Shown here piece after piece: positions 51,091 through 63,000 of a stretch of DNA of 64,000 nucleotides (positions are counted from its first letter, which is position 1; every line of letters starts with the position of its first letter). Below the pieces are notes generated by a model. It was not told the origin of the DNA. It saw only the letters and a list, made by a program, of their open reading frames with translations, and made no database searches. Origin of the DNA: Psettodes erumei. Lineage: Eukaryota > Chordata > Actinopteri > Pleuronectiformes > Psettodidae. Location: NCBI GenBank assembly GCA_016785225.1, contig JAFBJZ010000831.1, positions 2,676,001-2,740,000 on the forward strand, read 5' to 3'. A program made the translations under genes and the position numbers.

Positions 51091-51619
51091 GAGTAGGACA
51101 CCGGGCAGGGTGCGTTCCGCCGATCATCTCCGTCCCTCCCTCCAGCAAGCGGATTGCCTGCGCTCCTGGCACAGTGTTGACAGCGCGAGGCTGTGGGAGA
51201 GAGACTGCATCACAAGGAGCGAGATCTGTGCGCTCGCGTCGGGAGCGGTGCGTGGGAGTCGTTCTCCCTCTACCTGCCATTTGCATTCCTTCTTCATTCT
51301 CTGCACTCATCCCTCGGACAAGTCCGGGCGCACAGGGAGTCCCATTACCGAGGGAGGGTCGCGCTGTATGTGTGCGTCGGTGTTGCCTGTTTCAACTACA
51401 GCTGTCATCGCAGCGCTGTGGTACCGCGGTTGTGGAGAAACTCATTGGAAATCTGCAAGTGTTGGTTGTTCTTCCCCACCTTGGCGTTTTTGATTCTGAG
51501 AGCTGTCTTTCAAGGCGATGGACTTGAGATAGTGCGTCTCAATTTGAGTCTTGGTGGCTGGGAGTTGCCGTCGGGGAGAAATGCGAAAGGATGCTTGGAA
51601 GCAGTGAAGGCTACAGCAG
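51089..51619 (+). other. Probable 5' non-coding first exon
   Basis: A GC- and CpG-rich interval between the compound microsatellite and a near-consensus donor, CTACAGCAG|GTGAGT (GT at 51620). Downstream the base composition returns to intron-like. The true transcription start is not visible and could lie anywhere from about 50.83 to 51.3 kb. No long frame with an ATG start is present. Instead there are three small upstream-type frames: 51368-51493 (41 codons, starting MCASVLP), 51518-51532 (MDLR) and 51581-51607 (MRKDAWKQ). All close before the donor, so the main start codon, if this is a protein gene, must be in a later exon outside the window. A GC-rich leader with several upstream ATGs and a large following intron is common for neuronal genes, but the gene cannot be named. 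Confidence 0.45.
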
Positions 51620-52173
51620 GTGAGTATCCGATAAGGAAAGCAAAAAGGGGGTTTAATTTCTTTTTAACGCAGATATGTTTTCTACTGTTGGCATCGTTTG
51701 TGATTATGTGTCGGTGCAGTTTAATGTAGGCTGAGGCCAAGATTTTGGAGAGCTGGGTAACCGGAATGCAGCTAAACCCCAGGTCCCTCCGGGCTACTTT
51801 GAAGAAAACATCCCTCCAATATGCCAATTCTAGTGTGCCGGTGGCGGCACCAGTTAATACCAGAGGCTTTGCTTTAAAGAAATTAGTCGGAGCTCATACC
51901 GATGTCAAATCGGCTAAAATAATCCTGCAAGTCCGCGATGATCGGGGCAGGATCGGTTGTCAGGACAGAAAAGCAAACGGGGACTTGAGTGTGGTTAGGC
52001 GCGTCCTCTGCAGGTAAAAAACGCATCTGATCAGCGCAGATCCCAAATTAATTTATAGATGTGTTATCGATGTACATTTTGCCTGTGATCTCTTTTTTCT
52101 AGTCAAATCTGTTTTTGTGTTTGTCTGGGAGGATGAGGGCATAAACCATTAATCAAATGTAATTGTCCCGCGA

Positions 52174-52176
<3 letters not shown>

Positions 52177-52227
<51 letters not shown>
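52177..52227. repeat. Compound (TG)14(AG)11 microsatellite
   Basis: TG from 52177 to 52204, then AG from 52205 to 52227. A further short GTGTGTGTG run follows near 52243-52257. Confidence 0.96.
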
Positions 52228-52803
52228 ATTGGGAGTGTAGGTTTGTGTGTGTGTGTGGAGGGGAGGAGGTGAATTGCTAAATGTTATCTTAATCTAGTCT
52301 TTATTTGGCCACGTATAGGCACTGCTGAGATAACATTTCTCATTGTGTGGAAGTGTGAAGCAGTCGTGATCCTCCCCAATATGCCATTTTATTCATCTGC
52401 AGAAGATGGCTATCTGTTAAATGGGCAGTGTCGAAAAGCAAGCCAGGCTCCCGCTGCAACAGAGTTGTGCATTTTATTGATCCTCAGAAAGGACTTGGGA
52501 TTTTTTTTTCTTTTTGTTTTCAGCAAGACAACAGTCATGGGATCTATATATAGCTTAAACTGAGACTACACAGGGCACAGGATGAAAGTTATATGTTGGA
52601 TGGTGCCACATGCTGTCTGTTGTTTGTTATTCAAGGCAGCATTTGCAGAGAATATATGACAGTAGCCCCTGATTTTTTTTGTTTGTTTCGCCCTTTATTG
52701 TCCAGCACTGCCTCTTATAATGACACACCAAAACAGTTGCGGCACAGTATCAGAAGACTGTGTGATGCTGTGCCTGCGGACATTCATAAAGTGCTGTAGC
52801 TCT

Positions 52804-52980
52804 ATTGGTTATAAATAGCCGGAGGGAGCGGACAGCCAGATAGAGCAGGAGCAGCCTCCCGTAGTTCCAGCATCAGCATCAGCGCAGCAGCAGCAGTGGC
52901 ACAGCCTCTCTCTCTCCAGCTTTATCTGGACGCCCAATCCAAAGATGTTAGATAGCTGATACACTTTGAGGTATCACACA
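52804..52980 (+). promoter_or_regulatory. TATA-type promoter candidate with short leader
   Basis: An inverted CCAAT pentamer (ATTGG, 52804-52808) is followed after one base by TATAAATAG (52810-52818). A TATA start site would fall near 52840, at GATAGAGCAGGAGCAG. The presumed leader contains CATCAG and CAGCAGCAGCAG repeats, a tiny frame ATG-TTA-GAT-AGC-TGA (52945-52959) and a possible donor GAG|GTATCA (GT at 52971). A CCAAT box normally lies farther upstream of TATA, so one of the two may be fortuitous. It could be an alternative promoter of the same gene as the 51 kb exon. Confidence 0.3.
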
Positions 52981-54518
52981 GATTCAGGGGCAAGGGTGTG
53001 GCACAGGGGGGCTTCATAGGTGCATTATTAGACCAGCCTGTGCTCTGTCTGCCCTCACAGTGTTATGTGCTCTTCTTATCAAATAATGCCTTTTCTGCTT
53101 TCCCTCAGCGTGTTTGTGGCACTCAGTGTTGACTTTAGAGTGACCTCATCAAATTTAATGTGATCCGTCCAGGCCTCACAGCATTCCTGTAGGTGTGTGA
53201 AATTCTACTTCCAGCCTCAGAATCCTGCCCTTTGTGAGGTTTTGCTGTTGATCTCTTTGATGATTGGGATGCTGCAGACTCAATCATGGCCACCTTGCAC
53301 CGGCTGAGAGGCTGCTGAAAGTGTGAAATCCGCTTTGTCCAGACTCTAGGGCTGTCTTCATTAAACAAATGTGCGGCTGCTGACCTTGGTTATCTACGTG
53401 TCGTCAATGGGATTCACCTCTTTGCCCTGCAGTAGACTATAGGACACATGTTCTCGAGCACTACCACCACCACCTCTCCATCCCACAACATTATGCTGCT
53501 GTTGACACACTATATTGAATTACAACACGTTGATCAATGTTTGCAATAAGCCAAACCTCTGCATAGTAGCCAATATTATATGGAGTATCAGATGTCGCAG
53601 GGAAATAATGCTTCTGATTACAGCATTATATTTCAGTGAAGATATGGAATGGTTTACATCTTGGCGTATTTGTAATTGAATCACATGTTGGAAGAATGGG
53701 ATGGCAAACCGGTGAGAAAACGAGTGTGTGCAGCATTTCAATCACTCGTGAAATAAATCAGCCTCACCGACAGACCGGGGCAGAGGAGCAGTCGAGACAG
53801 AGTGGGTGGCGACGGTGTGGAGACCGTGATGTTAGTGCGCGATGACTGATTGCAGGCTCGTCTTCTCACAACACACTAAATGACCAGTAGTGTTAGTGAG
53901 CTGGGCTAATGCTGGCTCATGACGTGCTGGCGAGTCTCTTGGAGACACTCATCCTGGGTGTAAAGCTGACACCTACTGCACTGACAAGGTGTTTATTAGC
54001 TCCCAGTTGTGAGGCCATGATGCCTACACAACGCAGCGATGAAACAGCACCGGGTTTTCACCCGGGACGGCAATTATGTTGTTTTCATAAGACCCGGCTG
54101 CCATTGCACGTGATGCCACCGCCTTGATCCGTCAATGCCTGAGGCTGGATGGCATGTTTATAAAAGGCCTGCAGTGGGATCATAGTAGCTGGTTGATGTG
54201 GGGGGCGGGTGGGCAGTTGTTCACAAATCACTCTTGTCCTTGGTGGATGTCTTTTGAGCAAGATAAGCAGGAAGAGGAGCTGCAAGGGTTGCCGAAAAGC
54301 CATCAATGATCTTTAGTCTTTCTATCCCAGTATCACCAGTGCAGTCGCTGGGAGCGCACGATTTTTTACCTTTTGTGAAAGTGTCCCAGTTACTGTTGCA
54401 CTGTTTGACACAGCTTCATAATTTATTTCACTTGTTTCCCCTTTGCCCAAACTAAATATAGCTTATAAAAAAACATGAATTAAAAAAAGCAACATGACAA
54501 CCATCAGCAGATGTTGTC

Positions 54519-54544
54519 ATGATCTCTTGAATTCCCTTCCCTCC
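54519..54544 (+). repeat. Direct repeat, copy 1
   Basis: Matches 55634-55659 at 25 of 26 positions (core ATGATCTCTTGAATTCCCTT). The surrounding bases are not clearly related. An exact 20-mer shared this close is very unlikely by chance, so both are probably remnants of one dispersed or duplicated sequence. Confidence 0.7.
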
Positions 54545-55633
54545 TGAAAAAGATTAGGTTTATTTTTGCAGCAGATACATGCTCGAAGAGTTTTTCATTT
54601 ATAGCTCTCACAGTCTTAATTATTTGAAGGCCTCTTGGTGACCAAACATTTTAAAAAGTATCATGTTCTAGGCTCAAAAAAATCACGCTGCTTCAACAAA
54701 ACTCAGTTGATTATCTGATTTGATGGTCTATTCCAGGTTCCAACAGTAAATGCTTCCTTCAATAAACACACATTTGGGCATGCTACCCATGTGTTGCCCT
54801 CTACTTTACCTTCATCAGAGCGACAGTGGCTTTCACTGTATCATTTCTGAAATCAAATTTGTGGAATTGTTGATTGCATTTGCCCATAATCCTCTGATGT
54901 TGGACACATTAACATAATTATTGTATACACTAATCCAGAGTTTATGCATAATTGTTAACCCAACCCTGTATTTATCACATCAGTGATACTGGCCACAAAG
55001 CTCTAAACAACACATGTATAACAAAAAATATTCGGGTTCCCTACATCCAAAGCCACTCGATGTAATGAACTACCACAAAAAAATATCCACATCCTACTGT
55101 GACTTAGCTGAGTGGCTACACACTTAAAGTCAAATATAGCCATGTAAAAAAAGGAGAAAATATATGAAATTATCAAGTATGATTATAATTATATTAATGC
55201 TTTAATTAATGCTTCAAATTAAATGTCAGTGCACAGTGGAACCTTGTCAGAGCCATGTCAGAGGCATGTCTAAATGTCATGTATTCACTTTAGCCTGTAG
55301 GATCCATTCACCTTTAAAGGATTCACATTAAGGCAAATGATTCTGATCTGCATCACCGTGAAAAGTGTCTTTAGGAAATTTCTGCAAAGGTGCCTTGAGA
55401 GAGCCTCATTTTGTGCTTTTGTTAAAATAAATAAATAAACGTATCCACATAGAAAAAATGGATTACCATTTATCTTCAAATGGCAACAGGCAGCTCAAAG
55501 AAATGCTTGGCTCAAGTATAGTTCGAGTGCTGCACCTCCACAAGGCATTGACCTGACAATCCTCAATCTACATGTAAGTATAGCATCCATATAGATTTTA
55601 TTATGATAATGCTTAAGCACTGCTTGCATTTTG

Positions 55634-55659
55634 ATGATCTCTTGAATTCCCTTACCTCC
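55634..55659 (+). repeat. Direct repeat, copy 2
   Basis: Second copy of the 26-bp sequence at 54519-54544, same orientation, about 1.1 kb downstream, with a single C-to-A difference after the shared 20-base core. Confidence 0.7.
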
Positions 55660-57030
55660 AACTTTCACTAACATTGTATTCCAAATCATTTACATTAAAC
55701 AGATGCAGCCTCCTAATCATTGCCATGCCTGAATTAACACCGTGCCATAAACCACTTGGAGCCCCTTGGAGGATGCATCATTAAAAAAGGCATTGATGGT
55801 GGTCGAGGTTATGGGTCAAGGGTTGGGGAGGCGTTATTGTGCTTACTAAGACTCCTCTCCAGCCCCCTGGAGAAGACATTTGTATTCACTGCATAGGGAC
55901 TAATCAATGCCGACGCCGGCGTGCCTGTTGCCAGGCAGACTTAAACTTAGACATCCGCCTTTTAGATGATTGTGTGACATGTATGTCAGTAGTGCTGCTG
56001 CACTGTAAATTACATCAGCTCAGACAAGAAGCTTTAGGAGGAGGTCAGAGTTAGAACACCTGAACAGCTGATGAAGGAAGCTCCACCAGGCTAAAATGCT
56101 CTCTTTAATTTCTCTGCTGATAGCTATATACTGCACAAATGGTACTTACTACACAATAATTGTAATTGGTTATATTTTCAAGTATGTAAGTTAGACACAA
56201 AACAGACACAAAACCAAAATGCAATGTTTTTTGGGGGGGTGTGAATTCCATATCCATTGTTATTTAAAATAGCATCCCATCTGCAGACAATGATTGTCAT
56301 TGTCTCGATTGATATCCGCACAAGCATTTATAACTAGAGTCTGAACAAATTGTTTTGCGGTGGTGATTAGTATTGTGCAGCAAAATTACAGTATGTTGCA
56401 TCTGTTCTACTGAGAGCAGCTATTCAAACAGTGCTGCTCAGTGGCAACGGGAAACACAATGGTGGGACAACAGGCAGCTCCACTTGCACAGCCACACTTG
56501 AATGGAGGGTATGATATTTTCCACAAGTGGGAGCAAGATTTGTGTTTGTGCCCCATCTCCCTGATGTAATGGCTGTTAAAACACCCTGTTGAGATCCAGG
56601 GTTCACTGAGTTCAGTGTTTAGGTACAGCTCTAGCACTCTTAACCTGCTATTCTCTGTCTAGTACGCTGACCGAGGATCTACTTAGGAGTGGAATTATCT
56701 TTTGCAGCTGATCTGCTACAAGTCTCATTTCCAAGTTCCGGTAGCTTATAACACACAAATTACACACTGAATTTCTTTTGCTGATTTCTTAGGTACACTT
56801 GCTCAGAGTTTAGCTCAGACTGCCCCCCTGCACCTGTTTACATGGAGCAAGTCCATTTTGGTATGGTCTGAACATGCCTGTTCACAACACTCAAGAAGTA
56901 CCATTAACAGCAACAAATCCCATTAGAATTCATTGAGAACATGCTTGAGTGATGCCACAGAAGAGAAAGGCTATACTCTCGCTGATACTTGGATTAAAGC
57001 TTTCTCCAATAATTCAAATTATTTAATGTG

Positions 57031-57067
57031 CTTCTAGCCCATTATCCCCTCCTTTCATCAGGTAAGT
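57031..57067 (+). promoter_or_regulatory. Recursive-splice-site candidate (or 24-nt microexon)
   Basis: A pyrimidine-rich tract (CCCATTATCCCCTCCTTTCA) leads into TCAG immediately followed by GTAAGT (AG 57060-57061, GT 57062). This is a full match to the vertebrate/fly recursive-splice junction, pyrimidine tract-NCAG|GTAAGT. It lies on the same strand as, and 5.4 kb downstream of, the donor at 51620. An alternative reading is a 24-nt microexon, 57038-57061, between GTGCTTCTAG and GTAAGT (PIIPSFHQ in one of three open frames). Both need RNA evidence. Confidence 0.35.
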
Positions 57068-60000
57068 GAAGTTCCTTTCCATCCATTGGCAGTTCCCATT
57101 CATCATGTGATTCAAGACAACAGTGGCATTGCCTTGAGGTGTAAAGGGGCAGAAGCTTTTAGTTTCCTAAAAGCTCACTTTCTCCATCTCTTTGACGCTC
57201 TCCCTCGATCTCACTCTCTCCGTTGAACTTTTCTAAAAGCTCTCTCTCGCCCACTCGCTGTCAATGTGGTGAAAGAAAGAGGGAAAGGACAGAACGATGT
57301 AATAAAGAACTGATAATACTGTTGATGGAGGAGAGCGAAAGTGCAGGGTGGAAACAAGAGGTCAGATTTCAGGTTATCGACCAGACAGGGTGGCATGAGG
57401 GAGATGTTAGTTTGCTAGACATGAAGAAGCAGCAACGATGCCACCGGCCGTTAGACCTGAAACAGAGCTGTCTCCCATCTTCAAAATGTTTACATACACA
57501 CTAATAATGTTATTATAATCAGCATCATCTACATTCAAGTGCCTTTCTATATTCTGGGATAAGTCAAAATCTTGGAAAAGGAATACCTGATTATACCAGC
57601 TGGGATGTGCCTTTTGTCTGGCATGTAAATACCGTATCCTGTCTATTTTTGAACATGACAAACAATGCAGGAGCTGTTGCCCCTTTGTCACATGGATTCC
57701 TGTTATGTCTAAAACATGTTTATAAATCTGCAAATTGCTGGGAAATCAGAAAGAATCAGCGCTGCATCTAATTACCATGTACGTGGGGTGCGCGTGTTTT
57801 TTCATCGTCATTTGTTTAACAAGACTCTCAAAAATAATGACAAATCTCCCATCACAAGTTTTCAGAGCCAAATAATGTGTCAAAATTGCTTATTTAGTCT
57901 GACCAGCAGCCAAAAAACCCAGTGTTCAATTTATAATGATGTGAAAACAAGTGAGAAAGCAAGCAACTCTTTACACTTGTGAATCCATATCCAGCAGAGC
58001 TATACATAGTGTTTTTACTAATAAACAGCTGAAAGATTAATCATTGATTAAAAATGTGATCAATTCTGAACTGAACCATTAACCATTCAGTAACCTTGAA
58101 TCATTTAACCTGAATGAATATGACATAACATGACAACATCTCCTGAAATGCATTGCCTTGCATATGAGCCAAGTTAATATGTGTCAGCTGTTTTTTATGT
58201 ATTATTAGTATTGAGGTGTTAATTATACAGCTCCTAAGAATATACATTTAGTTGTGATGCTGGTTTGCAAGCAGGATAATTTGGCATGTTGAAATGTGTA
58301 ACATGTCAGTAATCAGCAGTTTTTCTGTCATTTCCAATATTTTGTAGCTGAGCTTTTCAGCTGGCATTCTGGGGCATGTTTGCATTTACTAGACAGGAGA
58401 CAGTTAGAGGTGACAGTCGTGCTCAAACCAGGGATGTTGGGATTACATGGCCAGCATATTAAACCCCTAAATAATGTTGGTTTTATACATAACGGCTTGC
58501 TGAAGTGCTGCAGTAGTGATGTGATAGATTTGATTTGAAATATGTGGTTAGTTTGATGGAACTTTGCATGACATCATTAAATATATCCTCTCAAAGTTAG
58601 GCTGCACAGTATAGGCGGGGTTGATAATGCTGAGAGGCAAGATGGAGATTCTCATTTAGTCGATGTGTTTTGGCTTTCACTCGGGAAAAGAGAATGACAG
58701 GAGCTTCATTCACATGCAGGAGAAGCAGAATTACTGGTAGAAGGCTTTTGAGATTAATGTTTGCCACACCTAAATACACATCATGGTCTACTTGGATTAT
58801 TTTTTTTTTTTTATCCGTTCTGAAAGCAAAGCACAGCTCCCGACTTTACAGGTTTGACAAGTTGAAACCAAAGATCGATTGCTTATGTGTTACCTTTGGA
58901 CAGAAATATTTTTAACTTCGGCTACTGCCAGTCACATTCGCTGAATCTGAGGGGGACGAGCGGGGGCAGTTTAAGTGGTGAAATGGTGGTGGCCTGCGAG
59001 TGGGTGGGGAGGGTGAGACTGATGAAAGAGCCAGGTGGCGATCAAAGGCGAGAAAATGAAATGGCATTTGACCTTGTTGGACGCTGGCAAGTGACGTGTG
59101 GCCACAGAAGTGCAAAGTAGTTTGGGAACCTATGGGAATCAAGAGGGGAGAGAGATCAGGTCTGCAGAGTGCTGATGTCAGGCAAGAGGATGGTCCAGGT
59201 AATTTAACCCTTCCATCTCATGACTGATTTATCAAGGGACTCGGTTGAAAGGTGCAAAAGGTGGGCAAAAGTTATTGCAATGACAAAATGAGTTAATCTC
59301 AACTCAAAGAAAAAAAATTCTTGGACTAAAATATGGCATAACTCTTGCTATGCATGAAATTCTTGCTCATGATGTGAAGCAATGGGGAAGCTGTTCTTAT
59401 GCCATAAAAAAGAAACCTCAGGAGTAATCCCTCCATAATACCATCCCTCCTCACCCTGGGCCTGAACCTGTAGTAGATATGCAAATGTCAAATAAATAAT
59501 TCAGCTTTTTTGCATTACTTTGCTCCTGCACCTGCCATGTTGGCAATAATGACTAAAACAACAGAACGGAAATTATGTTCAGTCTCTTCCGGGACAGATA
59601 CAGCATTGTACAGTAGCATTTTTATCATGTGCATTGGCCATTACTGCTGAATATAATTCAAATACTATATTGATGAACATAATTCAATCAATCAGTTGCT
59701 TGTTACGTGTACCAATATTTGAAAATATAGCCTTTGGTGTTGTAGTGTAAGCATAGTCTAAATTGCAATGATTCAGTTTGCAACATGAAATGGCATCAGG
59801 CCAATGGAATTTTTGCTTGATAAATAGCAATTATTTGATTTATTTCATTATCAAAATCATCATTGATTGACTTTTCTATTGAATAATTGACGTGTTGCTT
59901 TATTTGTGTATATGCCATTTAACTTTTATGTAATTTGAACTCATGCAGTACATTTAGCGCCCTGCAGTTCAAACACTCTGTCGAGTTTCACAGCTCTCAT

Positions 60001-63000
60001 GTAGGATGGTGTTTGTTGAACTACCGTTATTTCATCCCTAGGCCAACTCTATAAATAAGAAAGTGTTAAATCATCCGGACGGCAGAGATGCAGTTTCTTT
60101 AAACCTAGAGAAATCCAGAAAGATGTTTGGGCAGAGTTAGCAGTCTTTCAGCACTGTTTCCTCTGTAAGATACATCACAACACAGCCAACATGACAAGAC
60201 TACAAAGATGAAATTCTGAAATTTCTGTCCATGAGCATATCCTCTGCCTGTCATCACGCTTCTACAACGGCACGGCTCTTTGCAAGGAAAAGCAAAACGA
60301 CAGTCATTCTTATTAATTAAGGCACAAGTGACAGAGCGGATCTCACTTCCTAGCTCTGCAGATTGACATTGGATGGGCTTTGATGTCAGTTTTACCCAGA
60401 ATGTAATGAGGTTTTTCGGGTGTTAAGAGATATTGGTTCACACGTACGGTACACAGGCTCAAATAAATGTACCAATTTAAAATCTGTTGTAGGAAAACTA
60501 AGGATCTGAAGCTGAAAGGAATAAAGTTCTAAATTATCTTTATGTTACGTCTTAAAAGGGGTTGCACAAGTGTTGACAAGGGATTTGCAGTGTCTTTGCC
60601 AGCCCTAAAGTCATCTGGTAATACTATACAGGGTCACCTTGTCATTGATCCATGTGTAGCATGTGAAATACCTAGATTGTCTTTCTAAAAGTGAGCTTCT
60701 GCTTCCTCTAGTACCTCCCAGGATTAGCCGAGCTAGTGAGATGTGATTCTTTTCACTATCTTTATGACCTCCTCTCATACCACGGGGAACCCAAAGATAG
60801 GGAAAGGGAGGATGCAAGGACAGCTTAGACAAGTAATTTTGCCTTTAATTGCTTGCACCTCCCCTGAGTGCTATTGCTTAAGTACTCCAAAAACTGTTGT
60901 TGTTTTCCTCCACATAATCTTTGATTATATGAAGGTCAGCATTTTTTCTCTAAACTTCTTATGAGAGAATTTGGAGCAGGTGGATTGCTCAGAGAGATGA
61001 GACAACGCTTCCTTGCTGGAGTTGAGAGTGAAAGTGAACTGCCCACCTTTTTTTTTCCCGATTCACTGCAGTTACTTTGCTAACTGTCTCCCAAGCCCAT
61101 TTCATCCATCTCATATACAGTAGTCTTTGTTTTTTTTGTTCTGCTTAGTCCTCATTTCCCAGTCTGTATCAATAGCGTCATTATGTGGGGTTTTATCTGG
61201 CTAATTAAGGCTTCATCTTTCTGGGCGATCTCTCAGAGGACATGGATTAAGCTCCCCTATCTCTGCACTGGAGCCACGGTGGGGTCGACTAGGCCTGCTC
61301 TGCTCTCTGTTGATTACTGAGGGGGAAAAAAAATACTGACATTTCAGTTGTTTTGGTGAAATGATACTTAGAAAAGGAGAACTATATAAATATTACATAT
61401 TGAATGCAGGAACAAAAAGATTTATTGATGAATGTGGTATAGATTTTGCTAAAATCTATATTATTCCTCATTTAACTCAAACATGTCAGTACTGTGCCCT
61501 CAGAATGTCATTTATTTGTCCTTTCTTGCATAAACTTAAATATCATCTTGTAACAAATCCCAATCTAACCTAATCTAAACTGTAAATTATTTTCTCTGCT
61601 GGTACATGTCAATGTCCAGCCCATTTTATCAACAGTAAGCCGTTTGAATCGATACCCTAGCAGACCGTGGCCTTTGCACAATTCATTTACAATCAGTTTG
61701 CACGCCTCAACAGACACCATCTCGTTTGCATTTAGAATCAGGTGATTCATTTTAGTTGGTGTAGGGATCCTGAGTCACTGTTTGCCAATGCAAGAGCAGC
61801 AGTGTATGAATTTCCAATGCCTTGTTGTTCTGGGTTCACTCTCATTATATTTTAGTACCGAAAGTTGACAGATGAATGTCTGGGTCAACACGCATTAAAA
61901 GAGCAGCCAGAATCCCCTAACATCTAAACAGAGGGTGAACAGGAAGACCTTAGTCATACACTGAGGACCTGTCACTAATTATTTGCGAGGTTAAATCTTC
62001 CTTTTGACTTTTCCCACATTGCTGCAGAGAGGGAGAGACCGGGGAAAAACACCTTTTGTTTTGTTATGGCGCAGAAACACAATCTGCCTCAGAGCTTTGG
62101 CTGGCTCATGTGCCGCTCTCATAATGCACCTCTGGTTTTTGACAAAGCACTTATGAGACAGTGTTTTTGTCTGAGCCCGTGCCGTCGGAGGAGATAAATC
62201 CTGAATGAGTAAACCGAAGTGACTTCACTCAGGCAGTTTTATACAAGAGTCTGCACATTTGAGAGCCATAAATCAAGCACTGAGTGTGTGTGTGTGTTGT
62301 GTGTACATCTGTGTGTTTGTGGGGTGGGGGTGGGTTCACCTTCATGGATGTCCTACGAGTATATGAAAGAAAAGAACTCTGTTATTTCAAAAATGAGAAA
62401 AAATGACCCAAGGTTGAGTCAAGGAAGTTGTTTGAGTGCTTATTTTCTTTTTCTGATGCATGTAACAATATGATAGTGGCGAGATATGAAATGGTATATC
62501 CAGAGGTGGGAGGAAGGCCTTGGGGTGATGGATGGCATGAATGTTGCTTTAATATATCTATATATACTACTTGCAAGTGATTGTGAACATTTTCTCATTT
62601 AGTCATAAGGGGAATTTAAAGAAATCTTGGCATTTTCTGTTTTATTATTAAGAACATTGTATGGATGAACAAGAAATTAGAGCCTCACTGATACTGGATT
62701 TTTGATTTTGATATAGATTTTTATTTAGTGGATCTCTGGTGAACAAATTAATTTAATGTAACAGTTCACACTGACATTTCTGGTTGACATTTACAATAGT
62801 AATATGTCTGTGATAAGCTTCAAAGAGCTGATAATATCAGTCATGCCCTTATAACACTCAGGCTCTACAAGGTACTCCAGTGGCCAGTAAGTTATGCAAT
62901 TATTCAAACAAATAAAGCACTTCATTTTTGAAATCATAAATATTGGATAGACATATTAGAGCATCAGTTTAAACACTCCCTGTAATTTGTAGGCCCAAAT

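Larger units (their letters stand above)
50830..52020 (+). promoter_or_regulatory. CpG-rich block, probable promoter region
   Basis: CpG dinucleotides, rare elsewhere in the window, are dense here (for example ACGCGCGCAGG near 50930, CACGCGCGCGGC near 50973, GCGCTCGCGTCGGGAGCGG near 51230, and onward past 51950). A TC/CA microsatellite sits inside. The block ends with sequence leading to a strong donor at 51620 and a weaker one at 52014. This is the usual appearance of a vertebrate CpG-island promoter with its first exon. Orientation is inferred as plus from the donors. Confidence 0.6.
52981..57030. other. Non-coding stretch, no gene seen
   Basis: Short frames only, the densest cluster lying in a GC-moderate part (53.6-54.3 kb) without domains. 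A 26-bp sequence recurs at 54519-54544 and 55634-55659 with one mismatch (listed separately). AT-rich around 55140-55220. Confidence 0.5.

Noticed and set aside
50838..51310. Minus-strand frames with Val-Cys and Arg-Glu runs
   Set aside because: Direct translations of the CA and TC microsatellites.
51193..51729. A 178-codon open frame across the CpG-rich exon
   Set aside because: It has no ATG near its start (first codon is GTG), crosses the strong donor at 51620 into intron-like sequence, and the translation has no recognisable domain.
51766..52017. Open frame with ATG at 51766 (MQLNPRSLRATLKK...)
   Set aside because: It lies after the 51620 donor, resembles no family I know, and is likely a by-product of low stop-codon density in GC-rich DNA. 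Not excluded if the GTAAAA at 52014 is a real donor.
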